This document shows, piece by piece, positions 1 through 4,976 of a stretch of DNA of 5,721 nt; position 1 is the stretch's first letter; each line of letters starts with the position of its first letter. The DNA lies in the NCBI GenBank assembly GCA_017391435.1, contig JAFOYS010000292.1, positions 1 to 5,721 on the forward strand, given 5' to 3'. The position numbers and the translations under genes are program-made. Origin of the DNA: Alistipes sp. (GTDB taxonomy: Bacteria; Bacteroidota; Bacteroidia; Bacteroidales; Rikenellaceae). The notes beneath the pieces are model-generated. The model worked only from the letters and a program-made list of their open reading frames with translations, ran no database searches and was not told the origin of the DNA.

Positions 1-1
1 C

Positions 2-883
2 TGCTTCTATGAAACTGTTACTGCAAATCCTATGTATTATGCAAACAAGCTGTATCTGAATGATAAAAGAGTGGTAAACCTTACTTTACCACGGGAGGTT
101 ACGGCTATTCCTGCTTATGCTTTTGCAGATTGTACAAGTTTGGTAAGTGCAACAATGGGAAGTGGAATTACCCTTCTCAATGATCAGGCATTTGCAAGGT
201 GTACTGCGTTGGAGAGTGTAACGCTACCAAGTAATTTGCAAATTACATATCGAGTATTTAGTGGTTGCACAAACTTGAAGCATATTACTATACCAGAGAG
301 TATGAAGAATCTCGGCGAATCAACATTTAATAATTGTAGCAGCCTACAGACTATAAATCTACCAGATGGCCTTGAAATTATAGGCAGTAGTGCATTTAAG
401 GGTTGTGGTCAATTGCAAGCAATAGAGATACCTAAAACTGTTACAATGATAGGGCCAAGTGCTTTTTCTGCTTGTAATTCAATAAAAAGTGTTGTTATTC
501 CAAGTAGCGTGCAGGAGATAGGAGGTTGGTGTTTCGATTGTTGCAGGTCACTATCGGATGTTGTAATTGAGGAGGGTGTAAATACTATTGGCTGGGAAGC
601 CTTTAGACAATGCCCAATAAAGACTATTACATTGCCGAGTACTTTAACATCTCTTGGTGAGATTGCATTTGCGGATTGTGCATCGCTTATAAGTGTCTAC
701 GCTAAACCTACAACGCCGCCAATTGCAACAATGCGAGGTAACTGGGGAACCTGGAATGCATTCTATGGCAATGCAGTAGGTCGTAAGATATATGTACCAA
801 GACAGAGCGTTGATGCATATAAATCAGCATCAGGTGGCTGGGGTCTATATGCTGCAGACATCGAGCCGTACGACTTTGAGTAG
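2..883 (+). CDS. BspA-like leucine-rich-repeat surface protein, 5'-truncated by the window edge
   Basis: This is the C-terminal 293 residues of a leucine-rich-repeat protein of the BspA type (LRR_5 class). The frame is open to the first bases of the window. The residues before the first ATG (position 32) read CFYETVTANP and run into MYYANKLYL, a usual intra-repeat sequence of this family, so the ATG at 32 is an internal methionine and not the start. Nine repeats follow, each with a core like 'hxxhxxxAFxxCxxLxxhxhP'. Their anchor phenylalanines are spaced 22 or 23 residues apart with no break (first Phe codon at 122, last at 668). After the last repeat comes the family's usual C-terminal cap (VYAKPTTPP, then IYVPRQSVDAYK, then IEPYDFE at the end). 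Known BspA-like proteins are exported and bind host or bacterial surfaces; the export signal would be in the missing N-terminus. No type IX sorting domain is visible at the C-terminus. The family assignment is firm; the ligand is unknown. Confidence 0.93.
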   Translation, partial: CFYETVTANPMYYANKLYLNDKRVVNLTLPREVTAIPAYAFADCTSLVSATMGSGITLLNDQAFARCTALESVTLPSNLQITYRVFSGCTNLKHITIPESMKNLGESTFNNCSSLQTINLPDGLEIIGSSAFKGCGQLQAIEIPKTVTMIGPSAFSACNSIKSVVIPSSVQEIGGWCFDCCRSLSDVVIEEGVNTIGWEAFRQCPIKTITLPSTLTSLGEIAFADCASLISVYAKPTTPPIATMRGNWGTWNAFYGNAVGRKIYVPRQSVDAYKSASGGWGLYAADIEPYDFE

Positions 884-952
884 CGGTAGACGAGTTTTAG
901 TCACAATATAATTATAGTAACAAGGTCTCTCTATCCACCGTGATAAAAGTTA

Positions 953-971
953 AGTCAATAATATATTGACT
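953..971. repeat. Short inverted repeat, AGTCAATA-ata-TATTGACT
   Basis: Perfect 8-bp arms (953-960 and 964-971) are separated by 3 bases. The repeat lies between the stop codon of the leucine-rich-repeat gene and its terminator. In RNA it would form a weak, AU-rich hairpin just ahead of the strong terminator stem. As DNA it has the size of a dimer-binding operator. Nothing in the sequence decides between the two, and chance is possible in such AT-rich DNA. Confidence 0.4.
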
Positions 972-984
972 CAGTATTATAATC

Positions 985-1018
985 AAAAATGGGCGAATCA
1001 GATTCGCCCATTTTTCTT
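985..1018 (+). terminator. Intrinsic terminator of the leucine-rich-repeat gene
   Basis: A near-perfect palindrome has arms 985-999 (AAAAATGGGCGAATC) and 1001-1015 (GATTCGCCCATTTTT) around a single central A. The practical RNA hairpin is GGGCGAA pairing with TTCGCCC around a small loop, followed by five U and then CUUGU. It lies about 100 bases after the stop codon at 881-883. Because the upstream arm begins with AAAAA, the structure would also carry a U-tract if read from the other strand. Confidence 0.92.
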
Positions 1019-1032
1019 GTATTCTAACTAAA

Positions 1033-1065
1033 TTTTCACTAAAGTGATATATTTTTCCACTAAAG
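1033..1065. promoter_or_regulatory. Direct repeat of CACTAAAG upstream of the VWA gene (possible operator)
   Basis: TTTTCACTAAAG (1033-1044) and TTTTCCACTAAAG (1053-1065) are near-identical. The shared CACTAAAG cores start 21 bp apart, about two helical turns, so they would sit on the same face of the DNA. The first copy is also part of the imperfect palindrome TCAC-TAAA-GTGA (1036-1047). The repeat lies 37-69 bp before the ATG at 1102. No full-consensus promoter is visible here. The nearest -7 candidates are TATATTTT (1048-1055, between the repeat copies) and TATATGTG (1073-1080), each one base off TAnnTTTG and neither with a clear TTTG at -33. The regulatory role is inferred from spacing alone. 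Confidence 0.35.
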
Positions 1066-1101
1066 ATCTCTTTATATGTGAACCCTTAAAAGTTTAGTAC
1101 T

Positions 1102-1731
1102 ATGAAGAAGAGAATTTTTAACCTAATTATTATTGATGAGAGTGGATCGATGGATATCATCAAGAAGGCGGCTATTGATAGCGTAAACGAGACTATTCAG
1201 ACAATTCGTGCTGCGCAGAATGAATATCCAGACCAAGAGCACTTTGTGACCCTTGTAACCTTTAACGATAAAGTAAAGAGTGTTTATGAATGTGTTCCAA
1301 TTGCTCAAGTTGTAGAACTGACAGATGATAGCTACAGACCTGATTGTCTCACGGCACTTTACGATGCAATGGGTATGTCGCTCACAGCACTGCGCAACAA
1401 TGTTGCAAACAACGATGCTGTTCTGGTAACTGTTGTCACTGACGGCTGCGAGAACGCCTCAAGGGAGTACAATGGCAAGGCTATTAAGGCCCTTGTTGAT
1501 GAACTGAAGGCTAAGGGCTGGGTGTTTGCTTATATCGGTGCAAATCAGGATGTTGAGGCTGTTGCTGCTACAATGTCTATTACTAATGTGATGAATTGGG
1601 AAGCATCAAGTGTAGGAGCAGCAAAGATGAGCCGTAAGCTAAGTGAGTCTCGCGCTCGCCACTTCTCTCGCATCTCAGAAAGTGGATATTCGTCAGTGAA
1701 GGCAAATTGTGATTTCTTTGATGAGGATTAG
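1102..1731 (+). CDS. Cytoplasmic VWA-domain protein with intact MIDAS
   Basis: A 209-residue protein made almost entirely of one von Willebrand factor A domain. The first beta strand (residues 4-11, RIFNLIII) leads into the metal-binding DxSxS motif (D12, S14, S16). The third MIDAS loop follows at T84 in DCLTALYDAMG, and the last at D114 in TDGCENAS. All metal-coordinating positions are therefore present. There is no signal peptide or membrane segment, so it should be cytoplasmic. The ATG at 1102 is chosen because the first strand starts only three residues later. VWA domains bind partner proteins through a divalent cation; in bacteria they often work with AAA+ ATPases or in tellurite-resistance-like clusters, but no such partner gene is in this window. 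The last 35 or so residues (SRKLSESRARHFSRI and on to CDFFDED) look like a charged, Ser/Arg-rich tail ending in an acidic patch. The domain call is firm; the biological role is unknown. Confidence 0.9.
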   Translation: MKKRIFNLIIIDESGSMDIIKKAAIDSVNETIQTIRAAQNEYPDQEHFVTLVTFNDKVKSVYECVPIAQVVELTDDSYRPDCLTALYDAMGMSLTALRNNVANNDAVLVTVVTDGCENASREYNGKAIKALVDELKAKGWVFAYIGANQDVEAVAATMSITNVMNWEASSVGAAKMSRKLSESRARHFSRISESGYSSVKANCDFFDED

Positions 1732-1749
1732 TAGGATAATGGTTGTGTG

Positions 1750-1793
1750 GATAAGCGTTGGCACTCTTTGTCAACGCTTATCTATCTTTTTAT
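1750..1793 (+). terminator. Intrinsic terminator between convergent VWA and PLD genes
   Basis: The arm GATAAGCGTTGGCA (1750-1763) pairs with TGTCAACGCTTATC (1769-1782) through 14 positions including one G-U pair, leaving a five-base loop (CTCTT). It is followed by TATCTTTTTATT. It lies just after the VWA stop codon (1729-1731), so it terminates the plus-strand transcript. The distal arm ends on the first base of the PLD stop codon (1782-1784, minus strand). Read from the minus strand the hairpin also follows that stop at once, but the bases beyond it (CACACAACCA) are not U-rich, so termination from that side is less certain. Confidence 0.88.
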
Positions 1794-2297
1794 TCTGTCT
1801 AAACAATAGGCTTTGCGCTTGCAATCTTTGCAGTGACTGCCTGTCCAGACACTGTTAAAGTGCTCTGCCGCAGCATCTACAAGTGTCAACTCGTCAGTAA
1901 GTATTCCCGCCTCAAAGTTGCGCTTACCGTCAGATTTCATACCAATACCCGCGCCCGTAAGGTTTGCCGAGCCGATATATGCCAGCTTACAGTCAAAAAT
2001 AATCATCTTGAAGTGGACTCTTGGGCAGAGTCTGCGCTGTAGGCGTTTGATGAGCATAGGGTAGGAGTCAAAATCTGCCTGAAAGGCGGGCCCTGGCTCC
2101 TTTGCGTGGAGCAATCTTACCTCAACACCGCGACGCACAAGAGAGTCAAGTACTGCTAAAAATGGCTGACTCTCTGCACCGATCTTGATATATAAATCTT
2201 TAATGTCTGCCGTGCCGATTACAAGCGAGTGCTTTACCTCAGCCACCCGCGTAAGCACGCTGCTAAAGTGTTCTATGTCAGAGATGTATGTTGTCAT
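1782..2297 (-). CDS. Phospholipase D-like protein, single HKD motif, C-terminal cysteine cluster
   Basis: A 171-residue protein of the phospholipase D superfamily. The catalytic HxK(x4)D motif is complete (H95, K97, D102 in VHFKMIIFD), followed by the usual GSANLTGAG (G109, S110, N112) and the downstream conserved NFEAGI with E129. One HKD copy and a length near 170 residues match the small nuclease-like members (Nuc type), which form the active site from two subunits; dimerisation here is therefore expected but inferred. No signal peptide is visible, which favours a cytoplasmic nuclease-like or unknown phosphodiesterase role over lipid cleavage. After the fold comes H155-C156-x2-C159-x5-C165, a likely metal or Fe-S site. 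ATG 2297 is used because it fits the likely promoter just upstream. The gene converges on the VWA gene and diverges from the small membrane protein. The substrate cannot be read from the sequence. Confidence 0.88.
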   Translation of the reverse strand: MTTYISDIEHFSSVLTRVAEVKHSLVIGTADIKDLYIKIGAESQPFLAVLDSLVRRGVEVRLLHAKEPGPAFQADFDSYPMLIKRLQRRLCPRVHFKMIIFDCKLAYIGSANLTGAGIGMKSDGKRNFEAGILTDELTLVDAAAEHFNSVWTGSHCKDCKRKAYCLDRIKR

Positions 2298-2314
2298 AGC
2301 GTGATTCGTTTGCG

Positions 2315-2345
2315 TAAAGATACTCTTTTTTTGCCAATTTATAAA
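2315..2345 (-). promoter_or_regulatory. Probable promoter of the PLD-like gene (minus strand)
   Basis: Read on the minus strand, TATCTTTA (2322 down to 2315) is one base off the Bacteroidota -7 element TAnnTTTG. TTTA (2345 down to 2342) sits 19 bases upstream, one base off the -33 TTTG. Transcription would start around 2306-2310, giving a leader of only about ten bases before the ATG at 2297. It is weaker than the plus-strand promoter it overlaps. Confidence 0.4.
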
Positions 2346-2360
2346 TAATGACTAACTTTG
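2330..2360 (+). promoter_or_regulatory. Bacteroidota-type promoter of the small membrane protein
   Basis: TTTG at 2330-2333 and TAACTTTG at 2353-2360 are separated by 19 bases, an exact match to the Bacteroidota sigma factor consensus (TTTG, 19-21 bases, TAnnTTTG). Transcription should start near 2366-2369, about 25 bases before the ATG at 2392. Confidence 0.8.
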
Positions 2361-2391
2361 TATAGAATAGTTTACCTTGCTTTGGTTATAT

Positions 2392-2814
2392 ATGGTTAGA
2401 AGAGAGTTTCACTACCTGTTTGCCGCCTTGATATGGGCCTCTGCCGCTCTGATGATTACAACAAAGGGCATAATTGCTTACTGCTCTGTGCCACAGACGC
2501 AGCTTTGGTGGTTGAGCGCCATTACTGTAGCGACGCTTGTAAGCTTCTTCTTTATCTTTCGTAGGGTAGCTCGTCGGTACATAGACCACATAGCGGCACT
2601 GCCAGATAGGAGTTATCTGTGGAATACATTTTCGCAAAGAGGGTGGACACTACTGCTCTTTATGATGGGCCTTGGCATAATGATGAGGTGCTTGCCTAAT
2701 ATCCCGCAACAGTTTACAGCCTCTTTCTATTCTGGCTTAGGGCCAATGTTGCTACTCTACTCACTACGCTTTCTGAGTGCTATATGGACGGTCGGAGGTA
2801 AAACTAATCTATAG
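2392..2814 (+). CDS. Small four-span membrane protein of unknown function
   Basis: A 140-residue hydrophobic protein. Four likely membrane segments lie near residues 7-27, 38-57, 84-100 and 112-133. Between the second and third is a basic cytoplasmic-type loop (RRVARRYIDHIAALPDR) that by the positive-inside rule would face the cytosol, placing both termini inside as well. PDR at 71-73 and the run FMMGLGIMMR (90-99) look like the conserved core of a small family of uncharacterised bacterial membrane proteins, but I cannot name it with confidence. The frame can be extended to a TTG at 2377. The ATG at 2392 is preferred because the consensus promoter then gives a normal leader and the N-terminus becomes MVRREF, a typical charged start before a first span. 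Its stop codon lies inside the convergent TPR gene. Function not known. Confidence 0.75.
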   Translation: MVRREFHYLFAALIWASAALMITTKGIIAYCSVPQTQLWWLSAITVATLVSFFFIFRRVARRYIDHIAALPDRSYLWNTFSQRGWTLLLFMMGLGIMMRCLPNIPQQFTASFYSGLGPMLLLYSLRFLSAIWTVGGKTNL

Positions 2815-4726
2815 AGTCACCCTTTGGAGCACTTTGTGTACCTAATATATCCTCAATAAAACTCTCTAAAGAGCTGTCGGCAATAAGTCCTATCTTTTGG
2901 CGGAAGCGGTGTCTGAGCATCAGTACGCTTCGTGGTGCAATGGCAAGCAACTCGGCTATCTCTTTGTTGTCCTGCTTTAGCACAATAAGCATAGAGAGAA
3001 GCTCCTCACGACGGGTGATTGACGGAACCTTCTCGCGCAGACGAGCAACAAATAGCGGATATAGCAAATCGAAGCGTTGACGAAACTTTGTTTCGCCGCT
3101 CTTCTGAAGCACAGAGGGGGTTAGGGTTTCAATCTCTTGTCTATTCTCCTTATCGCTCATAATCTGATTGATCTCCTGAGAGATTATCTCCTTCTCGGCA
3201 TTTGTCTGGTGCAACTTCTGGACAAGTGTAGCAAGCTTTTCATCTGCTCGCTTCATAGCCATCTTGTGCTGCCTTCTTTGTAGAAGTAGTAGTGTGATTA
3301 TTCCTGCGATAATTATAACTGACAACACCGCGTAGATGGTAAACAAGAGTCGCTGGTTGGCCTGCTCAAGTTGAACAATCTTTAACTGCTGACTCTGCTG
3401 CTCTGTTTGCAACTCAGTTATGGCCTCAACAAGATTGTAGTTCAGTCGCCTCTCTTTTAATGCGCGATGCTCGTGGAGCATCATTTTGGTATACAACTCG
3501 GCTTTGTGATACCTTCTATGTTTTAGAAAGTGGTTTAAGATAGGCTCATATTCAATGTCGATATGTATAGGTGTGTCGCTCTGATTTAGTAGAGTGTACA
3601 AATTGTCTAACATTATCTCGGCTAGTTCGCCATTGCCACTCTTCAGATAGACTTGAGATAACTGATGGAATGCCTTTGCACGGTTTGTTGTCGTTCCCTG
3701 TCTTGCAACCTGCTGCAACTCTTGGATGCCCAAGTGAAGTGAGTCGCCACCCTTTTCAGTTAGGTATATGCCGTGCAGAAGATCAACATCTACCATTCCG
3801 CTATTGTATGGCAATGCTCGGCAGAGCTCGCTCGCCCTTTCGGTATAGTAGGCTACAGAGTCCATCTGGCCGAGCTGATGCAGAACTCGTCCTTTATTTA
3901 TATATGTCTGTGCAGAGACCATAGGATTCTGTACTGACATATTCTGCTCTACTGTAAGCGCCTCGTTAGCGTAGAGATTGGCATATTCAGGAACATCCCA
4001 GTAGAGGAATAGGTCTATTAACTGATGGAGACTGTTGATTGTGCCTAAATCATCTTTTCTGGCCTTAGACTCCTCTTTACTCTGCTGAAAAAGTGTCAAA
4101 GCCTTATTTATATCTCCATTTCTTTTGTATATAGAGCCCAACATTGCCGTTACCCACTGCTTTCCAGATACATTTTTAGCCTGCTCTGCTTGTAGCAGTG
4201 CCTCTTGACACCACTCAATAACCTGCTCTTGGTAGTTGGTATTGCTATAGAATACGGCTGCTGCATATGCGTAGTCGCGAAAATAGCGCTGTGGCGTAGG
4301 GTGGTGGAGTGGAATGGTAAAGACCTTTAGCATTGTCTGCTCAGCCTGATTCATCTTCTCTGTGCGCGACAGTGCGTAGCCAAGTACAGAGTAGTAGTCT
4401 CTCAGACACTGTTTTTGTAGCACTGGAGAAGAGTTGTAAATCTCCTGTAGGGTAGTGATGCAGGCCTCGGGCTCTCCTTTACTCTGGTATGTGTTCATTA
4501 GCTGCACCAGAGCATCTGTGTATCTTACAATTCTCTCTACGGTCAAGTCGCCCATAACAGGCTGCAGTAGGTATCTCTTGAATGCCTCTATTGCCTCGCT
4601 ACTCTGCCCCTCTTTTTGCAGAGCTCTCGCCTCTTTAAAAAGTTCCTCATTAGCAAAACTGCTATAGCTTATAACTGTTGCTGCTATGAGTAGAAGTATC
4701 TTTTTGCAACATTGAGTAAGTGTCAT
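2804..4726 (-). CDS. Membrane-tethered TPR regulator with C-terminal LuxR-like helix-turn-helix
   Basis: A 640-residue protein. Residues 1-25 form a signal peptide (KK, then LLLIAATVISYSS, probable cleavage after SFA25). Residues 26-430 are helical TPR-like repeats; clear units include 30-56, 193-222, 272-301 and 350-381. A helix rich in Gln/Glu (431-460) runs into one membrane span (461-482), then a basic stretch (RRQHK) and a coiled coil (486-530). The C-terminus (residues 567-615) is a helix-turn-helix resembling LuxR-type output domains: ITRREELLSML, then NKEIAELLAIAPRSVLMLRHR, then KIGL. The implied topology is a periplasmic TPR sensor with a cytoplasmic DNA-binding domain, that is, a one-component transmembrane regulator; no histidine-kinase or receiver domain is present. 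This architecture is common among Bacteroidota regulators. Target genes and signal are unknown; the divergent DUF3667-type gene is the natural first candidate (inference). ATG 4726 is chosen because the signal peptide starts at once. Its 3' end overlaps the neighbouring membrane-protein gene by 11 bp. Confidence 0.88.
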   Translation of the reverse strand: MTLTQCCKKILLLIAATVISYSSFANEELFKEARALQKEGQSSEAIEAFKRYLLQPVMGDLTVERIVRYTDALVQLMNTYQSKGEPEACITTLQEIYNSSPVLQKQCLRDYYSVLGYALSRTEKMNQAEQTMLKVFTIPLHHPTPQRYFRDYAYAAAVFYSNTNYQEQVIEWCQEALLQAEQAKNVSGKQWVTAMLGSIYKRNGDINKALTLFQQSKEESKARKDDLGTINSLHQLIDLFLYWDVPEYANLYANEALTVEQNMSVQNPMVSAQTYINKGRVLHQLGQMDSVAYYTERASELCRALPYNSGMVDVDLLHGIYLTEKGGDSLHLGIQELQQVARQGTTTNRAKAFHQLSQVYLKSGNGELAEIMLDNLYTLLNQSDTPIHIDIEYEPILNHFLKHRRYHKAELYTKMMLHEHRALKERRLNYNLVEAITELQTEQQSQQLKIVQLEQANQRLLFTIYAVLSVIIIAGIITLLLLQRRQHKMAMKRADEKLATLVQKLHQTNAEKEIISQEINQIMSDKENRQEIETLTPSVLQKSGETKFRQRFDLLYPLFVARLREKVPSITRREELLSMLIVLKQDNKEIAELLAIAPRSVLMLRHRFRQKIGLIADSSLESFIEDILGTQSAPKGDSID

Positions 4727-4738
4727 ATCTCTGTTCTA

Positions 4739-4763
4739 TTTTGTTGCAAAAGTAACAAAATTA
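4739..4763 (-). promoter_or_regulatory. Candidate -7 elements for the TPR regulator, within a small inverted repeat
   Basis: On the minus strand two exact TAnnTTTG matches lie close together: TAATTTTG (4763 down to 4756) and TACTTTTG (4754 down to 4747), 20 to 30 bases before the ATG at 4726. Neither has TTTG at the proper distance upstream, so a regulator or a degenerate -33 may be needed. The 7-bp inverted repeat TTTTGTT (4739-4745) / AACAAAA (4754-4760) spans this area and could be an operator or an accident of AT-rich sequence. Confidence 0.45.
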
Positions 4764-4789
4764 TGTAGAGTAACCTACACAGAGCTGTT

Positions 4790-4852
4790 TACATTTCGGT
4801 ATACATTTGCTATTTTTTACCAAAATCAACACTTAATATAGACCGAAATGTA
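4790..4852. repeat. Perfect 11-bp inverted repeat in the divergent promoter region
   Basis: TACATTTCGGT (4790-4800) recurs exactly as its reverse complement ACCGAAATGTA (4842-4852), with 41 bases between. The arm centres are 52 bp apart, close to five turns of B-DNA, so proteins bound to the two arms would face the same side. The arms lie between the start codons of the TPR regulator and the DUF3667-type gene. They look more like a pair of binding sites than an RNA hairpin, since they are upstream of both likely transcription starts. The identity of the binding protein is not known. Confidence 0.6.
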
Positions 4853-4863
4853 GGATTGCATTG

Positions 4864-4895
4864 TTTGACTCGTAAAAAATAACAAATTACATTTG
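4864..4895 (+). promoter_or_regulatory. Full-consensus Bacteroidota promoter of the DUF3667-type gene
   Basis: TTTG (4864-4867), then 20 bases, then TACATTTG (4888-4895) matches the Bacteroidota consensus at every fixed position. The transcription start is expected near 4901-4904, leaving a leader of about 75 bases before the ATG at 4977. The leader contains only a weak GGGC/GCCC stem (4909-4912 with 4921-4924), and no recognised riboswitch. Confidence 0.8.
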
Positions 4896-4902
4896 CAATG
4901 TA
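4888..4902. promoter_or_regulatory. Palindrome overlapping the -7 element (likely operator)
   Basis: TACATT-TGC-AATGTA is a perfect palindrome with 6-bp arms (4888-4893 and 4897-4902) around three bases. It covers the whole -7 element TACATTTG and reaches the expected transcription start. A protein bound here would block RNA polymerase, so if it is an operator it is most likely for repression. The half-site TACATT also begins each arm of the 11-bp inverted repeat upstream and occurs once more at 4802-4807. Confidence 0.5.
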
Positions 4903-4976
4903 TTATAAGGGCAATTTTAAGCCCCCTAACTAACGACTAAACATAGTTGAATTTTTTTGAGCAGAAATATTGCACA

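Noticed and set aside
32..34. ATG as the start of the leucine-rich-repeat gene
   Set aside because: The frame is open upstream to the window edge and the preceding residues continue the family consensus, so this is an internal methionine.
1123..1308. Minus-strand open frame of 61 codons
   Set aside because: Antisense to the MIDAS part of the VWA gene, which is clearly the coding strand.
1583..1774. Minus-strand open frame of 63 codons across the end of the VWA gene and its terminator
   Set aside because: It would begin in the terminator hairpin and its translation is rich in His, Asn and Ser without any domain.
1833..2042. Plus-strand open frame of 69 codons
   Set aside because: Antisense to the catalytic part of the PLD-like gene, whose HKD motif is clear; no support for a second product.
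1102..2297. VWA and PLD genes as a two-gene defence or toxin-antitoxin module
   Set aside because: The genes converge and have separate promoters and a terminator between them, so they are not an operon. Nothing in either protein ties it to a known defence or toxin-antitoxin family.
2377..2391. TTG start extending the small membrane protein by five residues
   Set aside because: It would leave only about ten bases of leader after the mapped-by-consensus start point, and adds MLWLY ahead of a normal MVRREF start. The ATG at 2392 is simpler.
2386..2637. Minus-strand open frame of 83 codons
   Set aside because: Antisense to the small membrane protein, which has a consensus promoter and a coherent four-span profile.
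3571..3924. Plus-strand open frame of 117 codons
   Set aside because: It lies wholly inside the TPR regulator on the other strand, has no promoter, and its translation is rich in Cys, Ser, Arg and Leu with no recognisable fold. It is an antisense shadow.
4455..4667. Plus-strand open frame of 70 codons
   Set aside because: Antisense to the start of the TPR regulator; no promoter or domain.
4909..4924. GGGC/GCCC stem in the leader of the DUF3667-type gene as a riboswitch or attenuator
   Set aside because: Only four pairs, no U-tract, and no conserved aptamer core is visible.
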